From: Corynebacterium accolens
Lineage (GTDB): Bacteria; Actinomycetota; Actinomycetes; Mycobacteriales; Mycobacteriaceae
DNA length: 64,000 nucleotides
Assembly (NCBI RefSeq): GCF_023520795.1
Contig: NZ_CP046605.1
Span: 1,719,438-1,783,437, forward strand
Direction: 5' to 3'
Part shown: positions 49,354 through 56,800 of the stretch, one piece after another
Layout: the number at the start of each line of letters is the position of its first letter
Numbering within the stretch: position 1 is the first letter of the stretch
Notes under the pieces: generated by a model
Seen by the model: only the letters and a program-made list of their open reading frames with translations
Told to the model about the DNA's origin: nothing
Databases searched by the model: none
Program-made: the position numbers and the translations under genes

Positions 49354-49390
49354 TGAAAAAGACACCGCCTCGGACTATGAGGCGGCGTCT
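49354..49390 (-). terminator. Rho-independent terminator of the MscS-type channel gene
   Basis: On the minus strand GACGCCGCCTC (49379-49389) pairs with GAGGCGGTGTC (49361-49371), with one G-U pair, then TTTTTC. It is 22 bases after the channel stop codon. Confidence 0.88.
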
Positions 49391-49411
49391 ATGAGCTCCT
49401 AGTGGGGATGC

Positions 49412-51010
49412 TTAGTGGGGTTCTGAAGGAATCGCGGTCTGCTGGCTATTCGCCGCCCCGCTATTTCCGTCTGCACCGGAGTCTCCATCTCCATTCCCCT
49501 GGCCATCGCCAGCATCGCCGTTTGAGTCAGCGGGCCCATCCTGACTGCTACCGTGCCCGTCCCCGGAATTAGGCGTGGAGTTGGGCGCCTGGCTGGGATA
49601 GCTAGGAACGGTCGGCGTATTGGTGGTCGTGGGCGTTGAGTCAGCGTCCGTCGGTTCCGTTGGAGCGCCGGTAGTAAGGGGGTCTTCCGAAGGCACATTC
49701 TCCCCAGATTCCGTTGGAGCCTCAGAAGAGGATTGCGTATCGCGATCCTTCCAATAGTCCGGCGACAGCCAGCCGGCTTCCCCTTCCTCTGGGTTGCTTG
49801 CCGCGAGGATGAGCAGGCCAACGACAAGCAGGGCCGCCACGAGGCCTGTGGTGGAGGCGCGCACGCGCCCGCCGATGGTGGAAACCTTTTGGAATTGGGT
49901 ACTGGTCGGGATGGTGCGCCAGATCTTCCGGCGCGATTTCTCATCGTCTTCCGCAGCCTCTTCGCTGGCTTCATCCGTGACCGCTTGTTCATCGAGCTTA
50001 GTCTCAGCAAGCTCGACTTCCTCTGGGACCAGTTCCTCTTCCACCGTGGGGTCATCCACTGGCGTATTGGGACGAGAACCTTCCCCGGCGTCCAAGGCGT
50101 CTTTGGCTGACTGCGCCGCGGCATGCTTTGGGTCCGCAGGTTTCTTCTTTTTCTGTTCCTGCAGTTCATCAAAGTCGATGGCGGAACCGTAGTGATCCCA
50201 GAATTCCGAGAGCAGCGCCGAGCGGATGGCGCGCTCCACGGACCACTGGCGGGCGGGATTCACCGTCACCATGATGCGGTAGCCCACCTGCCACGGCTGG
50301 CCGGCTACCTGCGGGCTGACCAATTGCGTAGCGGGAAGGACTGTGAGCTCGCCGGCGACGTCGACGGAGATCTCAGGGGCTTCAATAGCGTGCCCCGAAA
50401 TCTCTTTGACGCGACTCGTAATCTCCGGCAGGGACTCGCCCTCATGCACCGGGACATTGATATTGACCACCGCGCGGGACCATTCCTTAGAATAGTTGGT
50501 CACCACGCCGGCGGAGCTATTGGGGATGGTCACCAACTCGCCGCTTGGGGTGCGCACCTTCGTGGTGCGCAGGGTCAGCGTCACCACATCGCCTTCTACC
50601 CCTGGGATGCCGGCAAAGGAGACGTAGTCTCCCACGCCGAACTGCTTTTCCGTAAGGATGAAAAATCCGGAGAGGAAATCCGAAATCACGGACTGGGCGC
50701 CAAAACCTACCGCGGCAGACACTATCGTCGCAGGCACCGCAGCGCCCAGCGCCGGAACGCCGAGATTAGTCAGCGCGGCCGCGACCAATAGGAAGTACGC
50801 AACCGCCTGGACGATGTAGACCAATGCGCCGGTCAGCGCCAGCCGCGCCTTCGTGGATTCTTCTTGCTCATCCAAATTATGTTCAATAATCCGGATGGCT
50901 AGGCGCCCCATGCGGGGCAGGAGAATGCCGATTATCACGAATGCGATGAGCGGCAAGCCGTGGTCAACGATGAGGCCCCACAGCTCAAAAAAGAAGTACC
51001 TCAAGTTCAT
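49412..51010 (-). CDS. mscCG: MscCG-like mechanosensitive channel
   Basis: A 532-residue MscS-family channel, matching in length and layout the C. glutamicum MscCG (about 533), which opens under membrane tension and exports glutamate. Three N-terminal helices end in the pore helix AAVPATIVSAAVGFGAQSVI, followed by DFLSGFFILTEKQFGVGDYV. The cytoplasmic domain runs to about 285, then an acidic linker, a fourth helix near 365-385, and a Ser/Thr/Pro/Gly-rich tail outside the membrane. The extra helix and tail are hallmarks of MscCG. Start: ATG at 51010. Confidence 0.92.
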   Translation of the reverse strand: MNLRYFFFELWGLIVDHGLPLIAFVIIGILLPRMGRLAIRIIEHNLDEQEESTKARLALTGALVYIVQAVAYFLLVAAALTNLGVPALGAAVPATIVSAAVGFGAQSVISDFLSGFFILTEKQFGVGDYVSFAGIPGVEGDVVTLTLRTTKVRTPSGELVTIPNSSAGVVTNYSKEWSRAVVNINVPVHEGESLPEITSRVKEISGHAIEAPEISVDVAGELTVLPATQLVSPQVAGQPWQVGYRIMVTVNPARQWSVERAIRSALLSEFWDHYGSAIDFDELQEQKKKKPADPKHAAAQSAKDALDAGEGSRPNTPVDDPTVEEELVPEEVELAETKLDEQAVTDEASEEAAEDDEKSRRKIWRTIPTSTQFQKVSTIGGRVRASTTGLVAALLVVGLLILAASNPEEGEAGWLSPDYWKDRDTQSSSEAPTESGENVPSEDPLTTGAPTEPTDADSTPTTTNTPTVPSYPSQAPNSTPNSGDGHGSSQDGPADSNGDAGDGQGNGDGDSGADGNSGAANSQQTAIPSEPH

Positions 51011-51111
51011 GGTTCTAGGATATGGCACCTAGCTGAAAAATTGATGCCAGTTTTCTGCCAGAAATCCAGACCCGGAATTTAGGGGGCATCGGAAAGCAGC
51101 TGCTTAGAAAC

Positions 51112-52167
51112 CTAGTCGCGCGATTGGTAGCGGTCCATCAGGCGATCAATCAGCTCATCAGTAAGCTTGTCATCTTCCAAAATCGTATCGAGCAGCCGCT
51201 GGGATTCCTCGCTTGAGGTCTGCTCCTCTTCCTCATAGGAATCGCCGCTGAAGTCCACGCCAAAGTCCATGTCCTCGGACTCCGCTGGCGCCGAGCTGAA
51301 CTGATCGACGTCCGATTCAAAGGACTGCAAAAACTCGCTGGCCTCTTCCGCCGCATCCTGGCGGCGCTTGCCGGAACGCACTTCCTTTTCGATGCGCCGC
51401 TGCAGCGCCTCTTCCATCTGCCGGTGGCGCCAAGAGCGCACGCGGTGCGGCTCCAGCTTGCGCCCGACCGCGCGGCTCTTATTCTCAGCCTTTTTCGCCA
51501 GCGCCTTAACCTGCGCAGCCGTATCATTAATCGGCGCCCACTCCTGTTTCGCGGGCACGCGCCAACCGGCCCAAATGCCCAGCAGCGCCAAGAAAATAGA
51601 CACCAATGGCCCCACGATCATGCCGACGGCCAACATATCGAAGTGGTTTCCCACCAGCACGATCACCGCACAAGCGATGGCCGGAATTACCGTCGGCTGA
51701 TTATCGCCAAAGACCGCGGGCTCGCGCCCCATAGCAATATCACGAATCATGGAACCGCCAGTAGCGGTAAACACACCCATCATGATGCACGGAATCGGCG
51801 GAAGCCCATAGGTAATGGCCTTCACGGCGCCGGTGCCGGCCCATAGGCCGGAAACCACGGCATCGCCATGCGCCTGGATATAATCCCAGGTCTTGCCCTT
51901 AAAGTAGACAAAGCGCGCAATCAACGCGCCAGTAAACGCCAGGTACAGGTACTCCGGCTCGCTCATCGCCGCCACGGTGCCGCGATTAATAAGTACATCG
52001 CGCACCATGCCCCCGCCCAGGGAAGAAAACATCGCGATGAAGAAAAACCCGATGATGTCGTACCCGCGCTTGCGCGCAATGGTGCCGCCGATAATTCCCA
52101 TCAGCAATACACCGCTGACATCGGACCAGCGATAGAGGGATTCAATGAGCGGATCTACTTCTGTCAT
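51112..52167 (-). CDS. TRIC / UPF0126 family cation channel
   Basis: A 351-residue membrane protein. The first 210 residues hold about seven hydrophobic segments with two copies of the family pattern: GGGMVRDVLINRG and GGSMIRDIAMGREP. Prokaryotic members of this family (YadS/TRIC) form trimeric potassium-permeable channels. The remaining 140 residues are a charged cytoplasmic tail rich in Arg, Lys, Glu and Asp with likely coiled coil, not part of the core family. Start: ATG at 52167. Confidence 0.88.
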   Translation of the reverse strand: MTEVDPLIESLYRWSDVSGVLLMGIIGGTIARKRGYDIIGFFFIAMFSSLGGGMVRDVLINRGTVAAMSEPEYLYLAFTGALIARFVYFKGKTWDYIQAHGDAVVSGLWAGTGAVKAITYGLPPIPCIMMGVFTATGGSMIRDIAMGREPAVFGDNQPTVIPAIACAVIVLVGNHFDMLAVGMIVGPLVSIFLALLGIWAGWRVPAKQEWAPINDTAAQVKALAKKAENKSRAVGRKLEPHRVRSWRHRQMEEALQRRIEKEVRSGKRRQDAAEEASEFLQSFESDVDQFSSAPAESEDMDFGVDFSGDSYEEEEQTSSEESQRLLDTILEDDKLTDELIDRLMDRYQSRD

Positions 52168-52278
52168 GCCGTTTATTAGACTGCACTGCTCACCCGCGCG
52201 CAATTCGCCTGCCCACATGCGCTGCGGTGCTACACTTTTCCTGTTCTACGGCCCTCCTATCTCCCCCCAATATTCCGC

Positions 52279-52830
52279 ATGAAAAAGATTCTCTCGCTCT
52301 TGCCGGCGCTCCTGCTGGTTGGGTGCTCGTCCGCCCCCGCTGACGACGAGCCCAATTTCACCGATACCAGCCCGCACAGCACCAATTCAGACAGCGGTGC
52401 GCTTGCCGATGCCGACTTCGATACCGATTCCGCGCCTTCCGCAACTGCCAAGCTTTCCAAGCCGCAGAAAGCGGAGAAAGACGATGATTCCGCACTCGCT
52501 GCGCAGGTAGACGGCATGTGCGGCATTCGCGATTACGCACAAATCATCGCCGACGACGCCACCGATTGCGCCTTTGCCCTGGACATTTATAAGCACGCAA
52601 TGGATGCCACATACAGGCTCGAAACTCCTGATCCAACCGTTACTGCAGCCTGGCAGAGCGACATTACTGTAAAGAACCCGAGCTCTGGTGAGAGCTACGA
52701 TCTCCACTGCATCATGGCCACGAATCAAAAATCCGTCCATTGCAGGTCCCAAGAAGACGAGAATATCGGCACCCGCATCGAGCTGACCGCCAGGCCGATT
52801 TTCTCCGAGCGCGTGCGCACCGAATACTAA
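52279..52830 (+). CDS. Putative lipoprotein
   Basis: A 183-residue protein starting MKKILSLLPALLLVGCSS: a lipoprotein signal with lipobox LVGC, so anchoring at Cys16 is expected. A Ser/Asp/Thr/Glu-rich linker follows (about 17-75), then a domain with CGIRDYAQIIADDATDCAF and HCIMATNQKSVHCRS, likely disulfide-bonded. No known domain recognised. It diverges from the TRIC-channel gene. Confidence 0.8.
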   Translation: MKKILSLLPALLLVGCSSAPADDEPNFTDTSPHSTNSDSGALADADFDTDSAPSATAKLSKPQKAEKDDDSALAAQVDGMCGIRDYAQIIADDATDCAFALDIYKHAMDATYRLETPDPTVTAAWQSDITVKNPSSGESYDLHCIMATNQKSVHCRSQEDENIGTRIELTARPIFSERVRTEY

Positions 52831-52831
52831 A

Positions 52832-52866
52832 AAGGAGGCGCCAGCATTGCTTGCCGACGCCTCCTT
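52832..52866. terminator. Bidirectional terminator between lipoprotein and tRNA
   Basis: AAGGAGGCG (52832-52840) and CGCCTCCTT (52858-52866) form a 9-bp stem with a 17-base loop. On the minus strand it is followed by TTTTT, so it serves the tRNA; on the plus strand it ends the lipoprotein gene. Confidence 0.8.
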
Positions 52867-52872
52867 CTACCG

Positions 52873-52946
52873 TGGGGCCACCGGGGCTCGAACCCGGGAC
52901 CGACGGATTATGAGTCCGGAGCTCTAACCGACTGAGCTATAGCCCC
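52873..52946 (-). tRNA. tRNA with CAU anticodon (elongator Met or Ile2)
   Basis: A 74-base cloverleaf: acceptor GGGGCTA pairs with TGGCCCC, D arm GCTC/GAGC, anticodon loop CTCATAA giving CAT, T arm CCGGG-TTCGAGC-CCCGG. The CCA is not encoded. It is not an initiator (the G1-C72 pair is present). Elongator Met and lysidine-modified Ile2 cannot be told apart with certainty. Confidence 0.92.
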
Positions 52947-53016
52947 ACACGGATGCCATGTCGTATATTACGACACTCCGCTCCCAAAAGATTAGTCAAT
53001 AGCTCCCAAAAGACCA

Positions 53017-53165
53017 ATTCTCGGCCCCTCATAGAATAACCCCAGTTGAGTGCGCGACGCCCAACAGTGGATGTCCGTGCTGCGACTGGAACCCACGTTA
53101 GAGCCTCAGCGAAGTTGAATTCTGCCCCTCATAGCCGAAGTGCTGCTCGTCGTTGTTGGATGTCC
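53017..53165. repeat. Imperfect tandem repeat in a gene-free stretch
   Basis: GCCCCTCATAG recurs at 53024-53034 and 53124-53134, exactly 100 bases apart, preceded in both by AATTCT. GGATGTCC recurs at 53069-53076 and 53158-53165. Slightly upstream, CTCCCAAAAGA occurs twice (52981 and 53003). No gene is visible between the tRNA and the last CRISPR repeat (52947-53215). Confidence 0.55.
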
Positions 53166-53215
53166 TTTCGATGTTTTGATTATTGGGTAGCAGGAAATTT
53201 GAGGCATTAAATCAA

Positions 53216-53247
53216 GAAAAAATTATCCCCGCTCACGCGGGGAGCAC
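53216..53247 (-). terminator. Last CRISPR repeat doubling as a terminator
   Basis: On the minus strand the repeat hairpin CCCCGC-GTGA-GCGGGG is followed by ATAATTTTTTC. The last five bases of the normal repeat have been replaced, so the stem runs straight into a U tract. This makes a standard Rho-independent terminator for a transcript reading leftwards through the array. Confidence 0.75.
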
Positions 53248-53308
53248 GATGTCGGCGTTCCCATATATGTCATCCAAGACGGCTCATCCCCGCTCACGCG
53301 GGGAGCGC
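53220..53308 (-). CRISPR. Two-repeat mini-array at the far end of the locus
   Basis: Repeat 53281-53308 differs from the array consensus at one base (GAGCGC for GAGCAC on the plus strand). A normal 33-base spacer (53248-53280) and a final repeat with a changed end (53220-53247) follow. Orientation and spacing match the main array, from which it is separated by the two small genes at 53340-53735. Confidence 0.85.
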
Positions 53309-53339
53309 GCATTCATCACCAGTATCTAGGCCAACAATT

Positions 53340-53507
53340 TTAGGCTGCGTTTTTCCGCCACTTCTGCACGAGTTGGACGGTCTCAACTGTGAGCGTAACC
53401 GCAGTGAGGGACATGACTACCCAGAATATTGGGGTATCCCCTAGAGTAAGCGCGATAAGCACGGCGATCACTATTAGTGCGCTTGAAATTTTAGACATGA
53501 TGTCCAT
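53340..53507 (-). CDS. 55-residue membrane peptide encoded between CRISPR repeats
   Basis: The product starts MDIMSKISSALIVIAVLIAL, has a turn at GDTPIFW, a second helix to about residue 44, and a basic end QKWRKNAA. Two membrane helices in a hairpin are likely. AAAGGAC lies before the ATG at 53507. The gene starts 24 bases after one repeat-like sequence (53532-53559) and stops 31 bases before the next repeat (53281-53308), so it takes the place of a spacer and reads with the array. It is a paralogue of the next peptide. No family recognised; a toxin, holin-like or regulatory peptide is possible. Confidence 0.75.
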   Translation of the reverse strand: MDIMSKISSALIVIAVLIALTLGDTPIFWVVMSLTAVTLTVETVQLVQKWRKNAA

Positions 53508-53531
53508 GATAAGTCCTTTCGAGGGTTGGTA

Positions 53532-53559
53532 GGCTCATCCGTGCTCATGCGAGGAGCAC
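53532..53559 (-). repeat. Degenerate CRISPR repeat between the two peptide genes
   Basis: 28 bases with 24 matching the array repeat; the changes fall at positions 10, 11, 17 and 21 (plus-strand numbering). One stem pair is lost and one becomes G-U, weakening the Cas6e hairpin. On the minus strand the crRNA 5'-handle GGATGAGCC is fully kept. Confidence 0.85.
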
Positions 53560-53585
53560 CTTTCTCTGTGCCTGCGCCAATGATT

Positions 53586-53735
53586 TTAAGCTGCATGATT
53601 TTTTCTTTCTAGCCATTGCTCGCGTGTGTCCAGAGCTAAGCAAACGATCATGGCTACTAGCGCAGTGGTAGTAGCCCATGCTGGTGCTTTAGTGATGATG
53701 AATGATGCGCTGATAAGCGCGACGACGATTGTCAT
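53586..53735 (-). CDS. 49-residue membrane peptide encoded between CRISPR repeats
   Basis: The product starts MTIVVALISASFIITKAPAW, has a second helix (TTTALVAMIVCLAL) and ends DTREQWLERKNHAA. Like the 55-residue peptide it has two short helices separated by a Pro/Trp turn and a charged tail ending in Lys-Asn and Ala-Ala, so they are paralogues. AAAGGAACC precedes the ATG at 53735. It starts 27 bases after the degenerate repeat 53763-53790 and stops 26 bases before the one at 53532-53559. The gene reads with the array. No family recognised. Confidence 0.75.
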   Translation of the reverse strand: MTIVVALISASFIITKAPAWATTTALVAMIVCLALDTREQWLERKNHAA

Positions 53736-53762
53736 CTTTTGGTTCCTTTCTGTACTTTGAGG

Positions 53763-53790
53763 GCGGCCTCCCCGCTCAAGGGGAGAGTAC
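53763..53790 (-). repeat. Degenerate CRISPR repeat closing the main array
   Basis: 28 bases in exact 61-base register with the main array, about 20 matching the consensus. The stem core (CCCCGCTCA on the plus strand) survives, but the crRNA handle end is lost (GGCCGC in place of ATGAGCC on the minus strand). The 33 bases to its right (53791-53823) are a normal spacer. Confidence 0.8.
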
Positions 53791-53823
53791 TGCTGTCAGT
53801 GGGCAAGATTGCGAGCAGCATGG

Positions 53824-56800
53824 GGCTCATCCCCGCTCACGCGGGGAGCACGGCGGACCTGGTGCTCGTGCTCACCGCCCGCACGGCTCATCCCCGCTCA
53901 CGCGGGGAGCACGAGTCGGGTCACTCCCCCAGGGTACGGGCGTCGGGCTCATCCCCGCTCACGCGGGGAGCACGAGAAGATGATTCCGGCCGATGCACCC
54001 GTCGTAGGCTCATCCCCGCTCACGCGGGGAGCACTGCTGTCCGATGCGCCCGGCTGCATGGACGGCGGGCTCATCCCCGCTCACGCGGGGAGCACTTCAA
54101 GGGCTTTCTCGTGCTTAACGGCGTGTTCGGCTCATCCCCGCTCACGCGGGGAGCACATGTCGTTCTGTGACAGTCGAGCGGCGACCGCGGGCTCATCCCC
54201 GCTCACGCGGGGAGCACATGTCGTTCTGTGACAGTCGAGCGGCGACCGCGGGCTCATCCCCGCTCACGCGGGGAGCACCTGGCACTGGTATTAGAGGAAT
54301 CTCACGAGAGCGGCTCATCCCCGCTCACGCGGGGAGCACGTCGGGGCTTCCGGCGCGTCTTCCTTGGGCGGGGGCTCATCCCCGCTCACGCGGGGAGCAC
54401 GGGCAGAGTACTGGCGCACGGATAACGAGAATGGGCTCATCCCCGCTCACGCGGGGAGCACCTTCTGGCGCAGGTGGTGACGGTTTTGCCATCAGGCTCA
54501 TCCCCGCTCACGCGGGGAGCACCTTCTGGCGCAGGTGGTGACGGTTTTGCCATCAGGCTCATCCCCGCTCACGCGGGGAGCACGCATACACGTCGATACT
54601 CCACCGGCGGCCGCCCGGCTCATCCCCGCTCACGCGGGGAGCACCGGATTGCCCTTATCGTCCATCGCGGTGACGAGGGCTCATCCCCGCTCACGCGGGG
54701 AGCACTGTTGTCTACGAGGACGATTTCGGCGGCTTGGGGGCTCATCCCCGCTCACGCGGGGAGCACGGCGCGGTATTCATTGCGGTCAACCACGTCACCG
54801 GCTCATCCCCGCTCACGCGGGGAGCACCCTTCATCCCACTGGATGATTAGATCCCCACGCGGCTCATCCCCGCTCACGCGGGGAGCACCTTTACGGTATC
54901 CTGCGCTTCCTGCGATTGGACGGCTCATCCCCGCTCACGCGGGGAGCACGCTCTGAGGTTCAGTTTGCCGGTCGGGCGTGCCGGCTCATCCCCGCTCACG
55001 CGGGGAGCACCGGAGGGGTGTAGGTGTGGTAGCGCATTAGGCGGGCTCATCCCCGCTCACGCGGGGAGCACAGCGCGTGCTTGACCCAGCATTAACCGTT
55101 GCTGGGCTCATCCCCGCTCACGCGGGGAGCACGGGGATTAGACATACCTCGTCAGCCCGGGCCGGGGCTCATCCCCGCTCACGCGGGGAGCACAAGGCGG
55201 ATGAAAAGCACCTCGCAGACAAGGTGGGCTCATCCCCGCTCACGCGGGGAGCACCGATTTCGGCGTGGCAGTCCTCGGAGGTGGGGGGGCTCATCCCCGC
55301 TCACGCGGGGAGCACGGGGCTAGACCGATGGTGTCATCGTCGCCCGCGTGGCTCATCCCCGCTCACGCGGGGAGCACTTCACCTACTACTGGTGGGGAGG
55401 AATCGTGCGCGGCTCATCCCCGCTCACGCGGGGAGCACCCTCTTCGAGCCAGGTGAACCATTCTGCTGCGGGGCTCATCCCCGCTCACGCGGGGAGCACG
55501 CGGGCACTGGCGGATTATTCAGCTTTCCTCGGGGCTCATCCCCGCTCACGCGGGGAGCACCCATCGGTGGTGGTAATGGGAGTGGTGCTGCGGGGCTCAT
55601 CCCCGCTCACGCGGGGAGCACGCGTTTCATCGGGGTGCGCTTAAGTGGTGTGCGGGCTCATCCCCGCTCACGCGGGGAGCACTGGAGGAGTCTCCACGTA
55701 ATGAATGGAATCTGGGGCTCATCCCCGCTCACGCGGGGAGCACTTTTTGTCCTAGGTCACCAGCGGCGCGGGCTGAGGCTCATCCCCGCTCACGCGGGGA
55801 GCACGGAAATTGCCTTGCCTACAGGTGTCCAGCCGGGGGCTCATCCCCGCTCACGCGGGGAGCACTAGTCTCGTTCATGGTGTGTGCTTCCTCTTCGGGG
55901 CTCATCCCCGCTCACGCGGGGAGCACGCCATGACTAGGACTCTTCGCTTTCGGATGCGCGGCTCATCCCCGCTCACGCGGGGAGCACTGCTGCTGGGGGT
56001 TAGTCTGCTGCGGGTACTGAGGCTCATCCCCGCTCACGCGGGGAGCACTAGTCTCGTTCATGGTGTGTGCTTCCTCTTCGGGGCTCATCCCCGCTCACGC
56101 GGGGAGCACCGGTGGGTCAGCTCGAAATGAACGCGGTCGAGCGGCTCATCCCCGCTCACGCGGGGAGCACTCTGTAGCAAACGCCTTGCGCGCCCAATCG
56201 TGGGGCTCATCCCCGCTCACGCGGGGAGCACAACACCACCGCGGGCCTGGACAATGAGGAAAACGGCTCATCCCCGCTCACGCGGGGAGCACTTGATGGA
56301 ATTGCGGATAGTGCGATTAGTCTCGGGCTCATCCCCGCTCACGCGGGGAGCACCGGTGGTGTGCTTAACAGCACTCTTGGTGGCCGGGCTCATCCCCGCT
56401 CACGCGGGGAGCACGGGAGGATGGCCAACAGGCCGAATTGGCCGAGGGGCTCATCCCCGCTCACGCGGGGAGCACGCGCTCTATCACCCGAATGCAATCG
56501 CGAGCCCGGGCTCATCCCCGCTCACGCGGGGAGCACCCATCAGGCCCTGCGCCTGGGTAGATACGTAACGGCTCATCCCCGCTCACGCGGGGAGCACGAC
56601 CGGTGCCTACGCCCTAACCGATTCGCAGCGGGCTCATCCCCGCTCACGCGGGGAGCACATCTCCTCAGTGGTCTTGGTGGTTTTGCGGGTCGGCTCATCC
56701 CCGCTCACGCGGGGAGCACTAGGCCGCTGTGTTCGCGGGCTTGCTGGAGTAGGGCTCATCCCCGCTCACGCGGGGAGCACATCGAAGATGACCGCGGCGA

